From Alistipes sp. UBA940 (GTDB lineage: Bacteria > Bacteroidota > Bacteroidia > Bacteroidales > Rikenellaceae), in assembly GCA_002293425.1 (NCBI GenBank), contig DBDE01000011.1:1-46244 (forward strand): 46,244 nt of DNA. Direction: 5' to 3'. Within the stretch, counting starts at the first letter, position 1. The number at the start of each line of letters is the position of its first letter. Shown one piece after another: positions 22,937-31,517 of the stretch. Under the pieces are notes generated by a model. That model was not told where the DNA came from. It saw only the letters and a program-made list of their open reading frames with translations, and did no database searches. The position numbers and the translations under genes were made by a program.

Positions 22937-23917
22937 ATGGCCTATAAGAAGAAGCATAAAGAATCGGAATTTTTGCCGACTCGTTTGCCGGCCCGAGAGG
23001 GTCAGCGGGTGGTGCGGGTCTATGTCGAGGGGTACGACGATGTGGCTTTCTGGCGCGGAGTGTTCGACGATTTCGAGAGCGACCGGGTTACTTTCGAGAT
23101 TGCCGTTCCGCCGCGGCCCGACCTTGCTAAGGGCAAACGGGTGGTGATGGAGATGGTGCCCCGGAGTTCGCCCGCGTGGTTGCTGTGTGTCGACAGCGAC
23201 TTCGACTTTCTGTTCGACGGCGGCACCGAGCAGAGCAAGCGGGTTCTCTCCTCTCCTTATGTGTTTCACACCTACACTTATTCGGCCGAGAACTATATTT
23301 GTTATGCGCCTGCGCTCAGGAACGTGTGTACCCGGGCGACGAAGAACGACGCCCGTATCTTCGATTTCGAGGCCTTTATGGAGGGCTATTCGCAGGTCAT
23401 TTATCCTGCATTTGCGTGGTACGTCTATTCGGCTTTGCTGGGCGACGAGCACATTTTCAAGCTTATTGACTTCAAGAACACCGTTCGGCTGAACTATTTG
23501 GAAGTGGAGAACAACGGGCGGGACACTTTGGAGTGGTTGCGCACGAATGTCGAGAGGCGGGTGCGTTCGCTGTCCTCCCACCATCCCAGTCACAGCGAGC
23601 AGATACCCGACTTTTTGCGTCGGCTGAAGACACGTGGGGTGAGTGAACAGAACACTTATTTGTTTATGCACGGCCACACGTTGTTGGACAATGTGGTGAT
23701 GCCGATGCTGAGCGCGGTGTGTGAGAAGTTGAAGGCGTTGAGCGAGAATAATATTACCACTTCGGCACAGCGTGGGGTTGCGTTGGGGAATGAGATGAGT
23801 AATTATCGCAATGCGTTGATGAATGTGCGGGACACGTTGATCTATAACCAGGACTATAAGGACTGCTTCCTCTACCGCCGCCTGCACGACGACATCGAGC
23901 GAATGCTAAAAAAATAG
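22937..23917 (+). CDS. DUF4435-domain protein, TOPRIM-like
   Basis: A 326-residue protein of the DUF4435 family. A TOPRIM-like acidic set is visible: VRVYVEGYDDVAFW with Glu31, and CVDSDFDFL with Asp86, Asp88 and Asp90. Further family blocks are YVFHTYTYSAENY and a helical C-terminal half. DUF4435 proteins are often linked to OLD-type ATPases or defence loci. Here it follows the KdsC-like gene by 3 bases with no ATPase partner. The function is unknown and a nuclease role is inferred. A terminator hairpin overlaps its stop. Confidence 0.82.
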   Translation: MAYKKKHKESEFLPTRLPAREGQRVVRVYVEGYDDVAFWRGVFDDFESDRVTFEIAVPPRPDLAKGKRVVMEMVPRSSPAWLLCVDSDFDFLFDGGTEQSKRVLSSPYVFHTYTYSAENYICYAPALRNVCTRATKNDARIFDFEAFMEGYSQVIYPAFAWYVYSALLGDEHIFKLIDFKNTVRLNYLEVENNGRDTLEWLRTNVERRVRSLSSHHPSHSEQIPDFLRRLKTRGVSEQNTYLFMHGHTLLDNVVMPMLSAVCEKLKALSENNITTSAQRGVALGNEMSNYRNALMNVRDTLIYNQDYKDCFLYRRLHDDIERMLKK

Positions 23918-23938
23918 CCCGCTCTCAGGTAAGCGGGC
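23917..23938 (-). terminator. Terminator for the leftward accessory operon
   Basis: The stem AGCGGGC/GCCCGCT has an 8-base loop. On the minus strand it is followed by a run of seven T. It ends the 26248-23963 transcript and overlaps the DUF4435 stop codon. Confidence 0.7.
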
Positions 23939-23962
23939 CGGTTGATAAAATAAATCGTATTT

Positions 23963-24496
23963 TTATTCAACTTTTCTCCACTGTAAATTCATCGGAATAT
24001 CAAACTCATTCTTGTTCCAACCCTTGAACCTAGCCCCATCCATTTGTTCTTTCGGACGTTTGTCAAGTTTCCACCGAGCTTTCGAGGGATCATTCTTATC
24101 TATCACAAATTCTCCGTCGCCTTTCGTTTCGCGTTCAAAGTCATTAAGGCTGAATTTCGCTGAGTGAGAACTTGGCAATCCCGGACTACCCCATACGGAG
24201 AACATCGCCACAGCACCTTCCGGTTTAATGTGTTTTACAACCACGCCATCTGTTTTATAGATCATCTCGCCGACTAAAACATCGACAAAATGTCCTTCCA
24301 GACCTGGATGAAATTTCTCTTGTGAAATAATCAATTCATACGTTTGGCTTCCGTGTTTTGCCTCCCATTTGCCGATGAACAACGCAGGGTCGTTCCTAAA
24401 CCGGCTGGGATCCGTCACCTTTTCTTCTTCCTGTGCATTTATCGCCTGAATGGTTGTTAGACAAAAAAGCACGAGAATACTCATTAACCTGCTCAT
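23963..24496 (-). CDS. Secreted hypothetical protein, tandem paralogue B
   Basis: A 177-residue exported protein (signal to about INAQ). Its core is FIGKWEAKHGSQTYELIISQEKF, a strand motif like the lipocalin-like DUF6705 group, then VDVLVGEMIYKTDGVVV, and the tail FDIPMNLQWRKVE, identical to its neighbour. Its ATG overlaps the upstream stop (TAATG), which fixes the start at 24496 rather than 24514. The coding sequence is AT-richer than the surroundings. The family assignment is tentative. Confidence 0.7.
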   Translation of the reverse strand: MSRLMSILVLFCLTTIQAINAQEEEKVTDPSRFRNDPALFIGKWEAKHGSQTYELIISQEKFHPGLEGHFVDVLVGEMIYKTDGVVVKHIKPEGAVAMFSVWGSPGLPSSHSAKFSLNDFERETKGDGEFVIDKNDPSKARWKLDKRPKEQMDGARFKGWNKNEFDIPMNLQWRKVE

Positions 24497-25035
24497 TATT
24501 CGACCTTTCTCCATTGCAAATTCATCGGAATATCGAAATCTTTTTTATTCAAATCCCTATTCATAGAACCAAGACCTGCACGTATTTTGTTCTCCGGATA
24601 TTTTTTAAGTTTCCATTGAGCCTTTAGCAGATCATTCTTGTCGACAGAAAACTCCCCTTCTCCCCGAACCCTCCGATCCAGATCATCGAGAACAAAGTTT
24701 GCCAAGTGGGTGCTCCGAATATTAGAACCAAATATACTAAACATAGCCTTATGTCCATCTGGTTTAATATGACGCACAACTTCGCCATTTGTTTTGTAAA
24801 TCAGTTCACCCACCAGAATGTCGGCATATAACCCGAGTTCCTGATTTACCTCAAATTTGTATTTTGATATGATTAACGTGTATGAATTATCGCCTTGGCT
24901 TGCTTCCCAAGTCCCGACAAACAATGATGGATCGTGCTTAAATGAGAAATCGGGATTGCCGTTTTTGTCTATTTGCGCCTGTGCAATTTGTATTACAGAT
25001 ACAAATGCAATTAAAATAAGTGTAATTCTTTTCAT
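24496..25035 (-). CDS. Secreted hypothetical protein, tandem paralogue A
   Basis: A 179-residue exported protein (signal MKRITLILIAFVSVIQIAQAQ) sharing layout with the next gene: FVGTWEASQGDNSYTLIISKYKF, ADILVGELIYKTNGEVVRHIKPDG and FDIPMNLQWRKVE. Both likely fold as small beta-barrels in the cell envelope. It follows the lipoprotein gene by 19 bases. It could be an accessory or immunity-like partner of that lipoprotein, but nothing in the sequence proves it. Confidence 0.7.
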   Translation of the reverse strand: MKRITLILIAFVSVIQIAQAQIDKNGNPDFSFKHDPSLFVGTWEASQGDNSYTLIISKYKFEVNQELGLYADILVGELIYKTNGEVVRHIKPDGHKAMFSIFGSNIRSTHLANFVLDDLDRRVRGEGEFSVDKNDLLKAQWKLKKYPENKIRAGLGSMNRDLNKKDFDIPMNLQWRKVE

Positions 25036-25054
25036 ATTCTCCAATCTAAAAAAG

Positions 25055-26248
25055 TTATTTCAAACATCTAAATTGCGTCAACTTATTATTCATATTGACT
25101 CCCAGCTTGACAAATCCGTCACTATCTTTCTTCATGAGAGTCATACCTGTACCTGTGGCGTTCAAAAACCTAACAAAATTTGTTGTAACATCTGCGATTG
25201 ACATATTTGAATTAATAAAACCTGCATACATAAACTCAAGAGCAGAATCAATTTGCCCGTTGCTACCATACATGTTATAGAACCTCCTATAAGTTGCCAC
25301 ATTACTAATTTGCAAAAAATATGTTCCACCATATGTGACGGTTCCCAAAGAAAAAGCATCGAGGTTGTTTATCCCTCCAATGGAATCCCAAAAGCCAGGA
25401 ATCAGAATATCGCTTACAGAAAATATCGGTAAAGTACCATCGTTATAATGGGAATGAACGTGTCCGTCTATTTTATTATTTGAACTGGGATTCCAGTCTA
25501 TCCCCGGATCGTTGGGTTCTCCATCATGGTTGATAAAGGTATACACCCCATTAGAATAGGTATATGCTCTGCCGGCTTCGTAGTTCGACGAGGTGAGAGA
25601 TTGAAGAGAATTGAGCATATTGACAAATGTCGGATTACCCATTTTCAATACCATACTTTCGCATGGATCGGTCGGTTCGGTTGGCGGAACATAATTCTCA
25701 TCGCGCTTGAAATTTGCCACAAACTCCATATTCAGGAAGACATCCGGAATGTTAATGGTCGAGGTGGATACGGTGGCCGTACCCGTCCAATTAACAAACG
25801 TATAGCCATCATTTGCCGATGCCGAAACCCTCGCCGAAGAGTGAGGAAGATAATTACCCCCTCCACTCACCGATCCTCCTGTCGGAGGATTAGCCGAAAC
25901 TGTTACGACAAAATATCCATCCGGGTTTGGATTAACCTCTATTGCACCGTTATTACCTGTTCCTCCACTACCCGTACTGCCTCCACTTCCACCACCGCCT
26001 CCCGAAGGATTTCCGTGATTGCCGCTCGATTCATCCCACCATTCCGGCACGACCATACTCTCATCTTTATCCCTAACAACGATGACTGTAACCGGAGGTG
26101 AGAGGTGCGGATTGTCCCCGTCCGGCAACCCAAGAACAATAACCTCTTCGGGTTGGCCTCGCGTCAACAACCCTGCAGTCTCAGTCGTGCCATCCTTAGC
26201 ACAACTCACCGCAAGGACGGCGAAAACAAAATAAATCAGTTTCCTCAT
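25055..26248 (-). CDS. Lipoprotein with bacterial repeat domain and HxH metallopeptidase-like C-terminus
   Basis: A 397-residue lipoprotein (signal MRKLIYFVFAVLAVSC, Cys16). After a Gly/Ser-rich linker (about 75-105) comes a bacterial-repeat domain (VTVSANPPTGGSVSGGG, then GYTFVNWTG), as in surface adhesins. The C-terminal domain has DGHVHSHYNDGTLPIFSVSDI, which resembles the JAB/MPN metal-binding pattern HxHx(10-12)D, although the spacing here is 12 and a catalytic Glu is not evident. The start at 26248 is fixed by the lipoprotein signal. It is the first gene of an AT-rich three-gene operon. Confidence 0.72.
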   Translation of the reverse strand: MRKLIYFVFAVLAVSCAKDGTTETAGLLTRGQPEEVIVLGLPDGDNPHLSPPVTVIVVRDKDESMVVPEWWDESSGNHGNPSGGGGGSGGSTGSGGTGNNGAIEVNPNPDGYFVVTVSANPPTGGSVSGGGNYLPHSSARVSASANDGYTFVNWTGTATVSTSTINIPDVFLNMEFVANFKRDENYVPPTEPTDPCESMVLKMGNPTFVNMLNSLQSLTSSNYEAGRAYTYSNGVYTFINHDGEPNDPGIDWNPSSNNKIDGHVHSHYNDGTLPIFSVSDILIPGFWDSIGGINNLDAFSLGTVTYGGTYFLQISNVATYRRFYNMYGSNGQIDSALEFMYAGFINSNMSIADVTTNFVRFLNATGTGMTLMKKDSDGFVKLGVNMNNKLTQFRCLK

Positions 26249-26331
26249 AATTTTGGAAGGTTTAGTCAGTAAAAAGTCGGTAAATCCACTGTAAAGGTAA
26301 AAACTATTTTCGGGGAAAGCAAAAAGTTTCA

Positions 26332-26339
26332 TACATTTG
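26332..26339 (+). promoter_or_regulatory. Promoter element of the PH-domain/kinase operon
   Basis: TACATTTG matches TAnnTTTG and ends 6 bases before the ATG at 26346. Confidence 0.6.
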
Positions 26340-26345
26340 CACCGG

Positions 26346-26840
26346 ATGGCGGCAAGGTTCAAATATGTGTTCGACAGGCGGGTGAGGCGGGTCACACTCA
26401 TCACTCTTTCCGTCGTGGCATTAGCCATCGCCGCGCTATGGATATTCAGTTCCACCTACTATCTGCCCGCCTGGTTCAGCTCCGTAACCTTCGCACTGCT
26501 GGCCCTCGGCTCGCTCTCCATCCCCCGAAACGTCAAAGTCACCGACAACGCCATCGAAATCCGATGCCTGGTGGAGATGACCATCATTCCGTTCAACCAC
26601 ATAAAGGGAGTGGAACGGGTCGACATCTCCGATTATGGCCTGCTCGTTCCGGTCTTCGGCAGCCCTGGCGTGATGGGCTATTTCGGCTATTGGCTCTGCC
26701 TGGCCGACTGGACTTTTGTCAAGGTCTACGCCTCGCAACTCACCGAGCTGGTGGAGATAGAGGACATCTATGAACAGAAATTTCTGATCGGACTCAATGA
26801 GGCCGATAAGCTGATGGCGGAGGTCGAAAAACACTTATGA
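26346..26840 (+). CDS. PH-like-domain membrane protein
   Basis: A 164-residue protein with two N-terminal membrane helices (TLITLSVVALAIAALWIFSS and WFSSVTFALLALGSLSI), then a bacterial PH-like fold (VKVTDNAIEIRCLVEMTIIPFNHIKGVERVD, ending LVEIEDIYEQKFLIGLNEADKLMAEV). It overlaps the histidine kinase start by 4 bases (ATGA), so the two are translationally coupled. It may act as a membrane sensor or scaffold for the kinase; the function is inferred only from this coupling. Confidence 0.78.
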   Translation: MAARFKYVFDRRVRRVTLITLSVVALAIAALWIFSSTYYLPAWFSSVTFALLALGSLSIPRNVKVTDNAIEIRCLVEMTIIPFNHIKGVERVDISDYGLLVPVFGSPGVMGYFGYWLCLADWTFVKVYASQLTELVEIEDIYEQKFLIGLNEADKLMAEVEKHL

Positions 26841-28072
26841 CGAAACGGTACAATACGCTCATCATCAACCTGCTGCTTGCGGTGGTGGTGTGCTTGGTGG
26901 TGAACTTTTCGTATCTGCTGGCCATTCGCGAACAGAACAGCCGCGACGCCGAGGCTCCCCCGCGCTGGTTGCCCGAGGGCGAAGATGCACCCCATACCGG
27001 CACGTTGCACATTCACGCCGACGGTTATGGCTATATTTTGTGCGAGGGCGATGCCCACGTGGACAGTATTTATGTCGCCTCGCGGTTGGTTCGGCGGTTG
27101 TCGCTGTCGGAGGGCAACCGGTTGAAGGTGATTGCGCGCGATCCGGTTAATCCCGCCGCCAACCAATATATGTGGCGTGTGTTGGAGCTGGACGGCGAGC
27201 CGGTGGACTATGGCGCGCGGTTCGATTCGCCCGAGGGGCCTGCCGAAATGGTGACCGAGTTGGCGTTTTACCTGGTGTTGGCGTTTGTGATGCTTTGCCT
27301 GGTGACTATGGGGGCGGCGCGGAATACCTCTTTGAGATTCTATTTTTCGCGTTCGGCGATTGCGATAGGGGCGATGGCGGCGGTGGTTTGGCTGGTCATT
27401 CCGGGCAGAGTGGGGCCGATCGACCTTATGAAGTGTGCTTTCGTACTGGTTTTTGCTTTGCTATATGGGCGCACTTATCAATTGATCCGCAAGACCGAAC
27501 AGCTCCACACCGAAAATCTGGCGGCACGGCTCAACACCCTTGTGGGGCAGATAAACCCCCATTTTCTGTTCAATTCGCTCAACTCTTTGTCGGCTTTGGT
27601 CAGAGAGGGACGGAGCGACGATGCGGTGAGATACATCGACCGGTTGAGCGACACTTTCCGTTACACCATCCAGAGCGAACCCAACGCCACGACCACTTTG
27701 GCGGCGGAGTTGGAGTTTGTCGAGGCGTACAAATATCTGTTGGAAGTGCGGTACGATGGCAAGTTTTTTGTCGACATAGCCGTCGAGCCTGAGAAGCTGG
27801 ATTGGCAGTTGCCCACGTTCTCCATTCAGCCGTTGATGGAGAATGCAGTGAAGCACAACACCATTAGCCGCTCCAAGCCGTTGCGGATTTCCATCCGGAC
27901 GGAGGGCGGTTGGCTGGTTGTTTCCAATCCCATCAATCCGAAGTTGGAGCCCGAGCGCGGCACCGGTATCGGGCTTGAGAACCTGGCCCATCGGTGGCAG
28001 CTGCTCACCGGCCGCAAGATCGAGATAACCAGCGACGGCCACGTGTTCGAGGTCAGGCTGCCGATCGGATAA
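26837..28072 (+). CDS. LytS/YpdA-type sensor histidine kinase
   Basis: A 411-residue kinase of the His_kinase (PF06580) family. Helix 1 is LIINLLLAVVVCLVVNFSYLL, followed by an extracytoplasmic region (about 31-135) and three more helices (about 140-215). The phosphoacceptor block is QINPHFLFNSLNSLSAL. The ATP-binding region has QPLMENAVKHN and the G-box GTGIGLENLAHR. Such kinases normally pair with a LytTR response regulator, and none is adjacent here. A strong terminator follows. Confidence 0.92.
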   Translation: MTKRYNTLIINLLLAVVVCLVVNFSYLLAIREQNSRDAEAPPRWLPEGEDAPHTGTLHIHADGYGYILCEGDAHVDSIYVASRLVRRLSLSEGNRLKVIARDPVNPAANQYMWRVLELDGEPVDYGARFDSPEGPAEMVTELAFYLVLAFVMLCLVTMGAARNTSLRFYFSRSAIAIGAMAAVVWLVIPGRVGPIDLMKCAFVLVFALLYGRTYQLIRKTEQLHTENLAARLNTLVGQINPHFLFNSLNSLSALVREGRSDDAVRYIDRLSDTFRYTIQSEPNATTTLAAELEFVEAYKYLLEVRYDGKFFVDIAVEPEKLDWQLPTFSIQPLMENAVKHNTISRSKPLRISIRTEGGWLVVSNPINPKLEPERGTGIGLENLAHRWQLLTGRKIEITSDGHVFEVRLPIG

Positions 28073-28122
28073 CTCCTTAAACAATTTTTCGTCAGAAGGG
28101 CGGTCAGACAACGCTCGTCGAA

Positions 28123-28170
28123 AAAAAACGAGCAGGGATAGTACACAAAGTACAGCCCTGCTCGTTTTTT
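28123..28170. terminator. Strong bidirectional terminator
   Basis: A perfect 15-bp stem (28123-28137 with 28156-28170) has six A on one side and six T on the other. It encloses an 18-base loop that contains two GTAC copies. It separates the convergent kinase and M16 peptidase genes and works in both directions. Confidence 0.9.
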
Positions 28171-28207
28171 AAGACAGCGGAAGTATCACCGCCATTATCA
28201 CGGAAAA

Positions 28208-31117
28208 TCAATACCCGAAGATCTCCTCCAGTGAAACCTTGCGAACAGGCCCGAGGGTTTTCAAGAACTCCTGGTCGAGATCGGCCGAGCGGCCCAAAAT
28301 ACTAAACGTATAATCGCGCCCACGAATCCACTTCTGCTGGAAAGCCGTCACATCACCCAACGTCATCGCGGGCAACTTCTCGAAAACATCCCTGCGGCGA
28401 TCGTAATCCAACCCCATATCCTGGGCCTCGATCCACTCCCAAAGAATGCCCGCCTTGATGATGCGCTCGGTGCGCAACTCGGCCATCAAACTCTCCTTGG
28501 CGATAGCAAACGCCGCCTCGCTCTGGGGCATATTGTTGATGATGTCGTCGAACGCCAACGCCGCATCCTTCAACTTGTCGTTCTGTGTGGCAATGATCGC
28601 ACCGTACATATAGGGTCGGTAGACCTTCATCGGCTGACTGAGAAACGCCTGCGCCATGTAGGCAAGGCCGCGAGCCTCGCGCATCTCCTGAAAGACGATG
28701 CTCGACATCCCACCCCCGAAGTAACTGTTGTAGAGCGCAACAGGTGCATCATTTTTCACATCGTACTTCTCCCCGCGATTGCTGCTCTGGAAATAGTAAA
28801 TCTGCGCCGCATCATACTCGGCCAACAGCACACTGCTGCCATCGGTCACAGGATAAGGATACTCCACCTTACTCCCCACCGGAACAAGGGTTGCAACAAT
28901 ATCGTGACAATTCACAATATCCCTCAACACCTCTTTTTCGCTCTTCGGCCCATAGTAAAGGACCCTATGCTGTTGAGTGCGGAAGTTTTTCAGTTTGCCC
29001 AACAACTCCTCCGAAGTGATGGCCGCCAACTGCTCGTTGGTCAAAGTGGTACCCTTGATGTATTCGGGCCCGCGCTGAGCGTAGGTGAGCAAACGACTGA
29101 AATTCGCACTCTGATTCAACTTCGAATCGGCGCGCGACTTCATCATATCGCCCTTCAAGCCCTCCAAAATGGCCTCATTAGCCACTGCACCGTTCAGCAA
29201 CTTTTCGGTCAATTCCATCGCGCGGGTCATATTCTCGCTCAGGCCCGAGATGGCAACGTGGGTACGATCTTCGGCCACACTGACCCTCCACGAGCAAGCG
29301 ATGGCATAGAACTCGGCCGCCAACTGTTCGGCAGTCATGTCGGCCGTGCCCAGATACTCCAAATAACGCGAAGCGAGAGAGACAGTGGGATCGTTGTTGT
29401 TGCCCACCTCGAAAATATACTCCAACTCGAACAAATCCGTCGTCGTATTCTCCTTATACAACACCTCAACACCGCTCTTGCCCTTCAACCGGCTCATATC
29501 CTTGTCGAAATCGAGGAACACGGGCTCGATAGGCTCCACCTTCGAATTCTGGATCGCGGTCACGAACGCACTCGCCGCGTCGCGATTGGTCTGAATGGGG
29601 GTCAACGCCGGTTTCTCGATGGTGAGTTCGTTCGGGTCTTTGCCCTCGCGCTTATACACCACGGCATAGTTGTCGTCCCTGAACCTCTCGCGGGCAAACT
29701 TCACCACCTGCTCTTTGGTTATTTTGCCGATGCGATCGAGCTGGGTAACCATCTTTTCCCACGGAATATCCTCGATGAACGAGGTGACGAACGCATCGGC
29801 GCGCCCGCCGTTGCTGTCGTAATATCTCTGCTGCTGAGCCTTATAGTTGTTCACCGTCGCCGTGATGAGCTTTTCGTCAAAATCGCCCTTGCGCAACTTG
29901 TCCACCTGGGCGATCAACAATTCCCTCACCTGGTCCAACGTCTGGCCCTCCTTGGGACGGCCCTGCATAAGCAACATCCCGTGGTCGGCAAAGTTATAAT
30001 AGAACCCATAAGCACTGAGCACCTTCTGCTGCTGAACCAGATCGAGGTCCACCAAGCCGGCCTGACCGTTGTAGAGGATGCCCGACAGGATGTTCATAAT
30101 ATCGGCATCGTCCGAGTTCGAGCCGCCCGTACGCCAGGCCACCGTCACATTCTCGGCATCCAGACCCACGACTTCGCTCACGATAGGCTGGTGGATCGTC
30201 GGCAGGGCGCGGCCGATATTGGTCGGCAGGTTCTTGTTGGGCTTCATTCCGCCGAAATACTTGTCCACCAAAGCGATGGTTTCGTCCATATCGAAGTCGC
30301 CCGACATACAAACCGCCATATTGTTGGGCACATACCACGTCGCGTGATAGTTCCGCACGTTGGTTATCGAGGGATTTTTCAGGTGTTCCTGAGTTCCCAG
30401 CACAGTCTGCGTGCCGTAGGGATGGGTGGGGAACAGAGTGCTCAACGTTCTCTCCAACACCTTGCGGCCGTCGCTGGTCAGGCTCATATTCTTCTCCTCA
30501 TAGATGGTCTCCAACTCGGTGTGGAAACCGCGGATAACGGGATTTTGGAACCTGTCCGACTGGATTTTCAGATAGTTTTCGACCTGGTTCGAGGGGATGT
30601 CCTCCACGTAGACCGTCTGGTCGTAACCGGTGTAGGCGTTGGTTCCGCTGGCACCGATGGCCGCCATCAACTTGTCGTACTCGTTGGGGATGGCATAGCC
30701 CGAGGCTTCGTAGCTGATCTGGTCGATTTGTGCGTATATCTCTTTACGCTTCGCCTCGTCGGTTTCGACCCGATACTGCTCGAACAGCTGCTCGATTTGG
30801 TTCAGCAGCGGCTTTTCGGCCTCATAGTTTTGGGTGCCGAAGCTGGGTGTGCCCTTGAACATCAGGTGTTCGAAATAGTGGGCCAGACCGGTGGTTTCGG
30901 CGGGGTCGTTCTTTCCGCCGACGCGAACCGCAATGTAGGTTTGGATTCGCGGTTGCTCTTTGTTGACGGTCAGATAGACCTTTAATCCGTTGTCGAGCGT
31001 GTAGATGCGCGCGTTGAGCGGATCGTTTTTGACAGTTTGGTAACTGTACTCGCCCTTTTGGGCCCCTGCGTTCATCGCAAAAACTGCAACGAACAGCAAA
31101 ACAAGAATTTTTTTCAT
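28208..31117 (-). CDS. M16-family zinc metallopeptidase, secreted
   Basis: A 969-residue pitrilysin-type peptidase with tandem M16 units. The signal peptide is MKKILVLLFVAVFAMNAGAQ. The inverted zinc motif HYFEH has His80, Glu83 and His84, with the distal Glu in ELETIYEEKN. The inactive C-terminal half includes YNSYFGGGMSSIVFQEMREARGLAY, which closes the chamber. It probably degrades peptides in the periplasm or outside the cell. It has its own promoter-like element at 31142-31149 and is monocistronic. Confidence 0.95.
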   Translation of the reverse strand: MKKILVLLFVAVFAMNAGAQKGEYSYQTVKNDPLNARIYTLDNGLKVYLTVNKEQPRIQTYIAVRVGGKNDPAETTGLAHYFEHLMFKGTPSFGTQNYEAEKPLLNQIEQLFEQYRVETDEAKRKEIYAQIDQISYEASGYAIPNEYDKLMAAIGASGTNAYTGYDQTVYVEDIPSNQVENYLKIQSDRFQNPVIRGFHTELETIYEEKNMSLTSDGRKVLERTLSTLFPTHPYGTQTVLGTQEHLKNPSITNVRNYHATWYVPNNMAVCMSGDFDMDETIALVDKYFGGMKPNKNLPTNIGRALPTIHQPIVSEVVGLDAENVTVAWRTGGSNSDDADIMNILSGILYNGQAGLVDLDLVQQQKVLSAYGFYYNFADHGMLLMQGRPKEGQTLDQVRELLIAQVDKLRKGDFDEKLITATVNNYKAQQQRYYDSNGGRADAFVTSFIEDIPWEKMVTQLDRIGKITKEQVVKFARERFRDDNYAVVYKREGKDPNELTIEKPALTPIQTNRDAASAFVTAIQNSKVEPIEPVFLDFDKDMSRLKGKSGVEVLYKENTTTDLFELEYIFEVGNNNDPTVSLASRYLEYLGTADMTAEQLAAEFYAIACSWRVSVAEDRTHVAISGLSENMTRAMELTEKLLNGAVANEAILEGLKGDMMKSRADSKLNQSANFSRLLTYAQRGPEYIKGTTLTNEQLAAITSEELLGKLKNFRTQQHRVLYYGPKSEKEVLRDIVNCHDIVATLVPVGSKVEYPYPVTDGSSVLLAEYDAAQIYYFQSSNRGEKYDVKNDAPVALYNSYFGGGMSSIVFQEMREARGLAYMAQAFLSQPMKVYRPYMYGAIIATQNDKLKDAALAFDDIINNMPQSEAAFAIAKESLMAELRTERIIKAGILWEWIEAQDMGLDYDRRRDVFEKLPAMTLGDVTAFQQKWIRGRDYTFSILGRSADLDQEFLKTLGPVRKVSLEEIFGY

Positions 31118-31141
31118 AGCGGTTAATTAATTATTCGGCTG

Positions 31142-31149
31142 TAAAGATA
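31142..31149 (-). promoter_or_regulatory. Probable promoter element of the M16 peptidase
   Basis: TATCTTTA on the minus strand is one base off TAnnTTTG and lies 24 bases before the start codon. Confidence 0.45.
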
Positions 31150-31166
31150 TAAAAAAATGCGAAAAA

Positions 31167-31517
31167 TCAAACCAGCCGATTGGTCGTTTCGTCCGGAAAA
31201 ACCACCATCGGCTTCAACTCCCGGGCCTCATCCGGCGTGACGTGGCAATAAGCCATCACGATCAACCTATCACCCACCTGAACCTTGCGCGCCGCCGCCC
31301 CGTTCACCCCTATCACCCCGCTCCCGCGCTCGCCCCGAATCACATAGGTGTCAAACCGCTCGCCATTATCCACGTCGGCAATAAACACCCGCTCGCCCGC
31401 AACCAGCCCCGCACCATCCATCAGATCGGCGTCGATGGTGATCGACCCGACATAGTTCAAATCGGCACACGTAACCCGCGCGCGATGAATCTTCGACTTC
31501 AAAACTTCAATAAGCAT
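31167..31517 (-). CDS. panD: Aspartate 1-decarboxylase proenzyme
   Basis: Makes beta-alanine for pantothenate. The 116-residue pyruvoyl enzyme is self-cleaved between Gly24 and Ser25 in NYVGSITID. Other family residues are the N-terminal KIHRARVT (Lys9 and His11 in the active site) and NGAAARKVQVGDRLIVMAY. The start overlaps the end of panC by 11 bases, so the two vitamin B5 genes form one unit. Confidence 0.96.
   Translation of the reverse strand: MLIEVLKSKIHRARVTCADLNYVGSITIDADLMDGAGLVAGERVFIADVDNGERFDTYVIRGERGSGVIGVNGAAARKVQVGDRLIVMAYCHVTPDEARELKPMVVFPDETTNRLV

Noticed and set aside
28904..30985. Long plus-strand open frame of nearly 700 codons
   Set aside because: It is antisense to the M16 peptidase, whose motifs and signal peptide are clear. 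The high GC third positions open the opposite frame.
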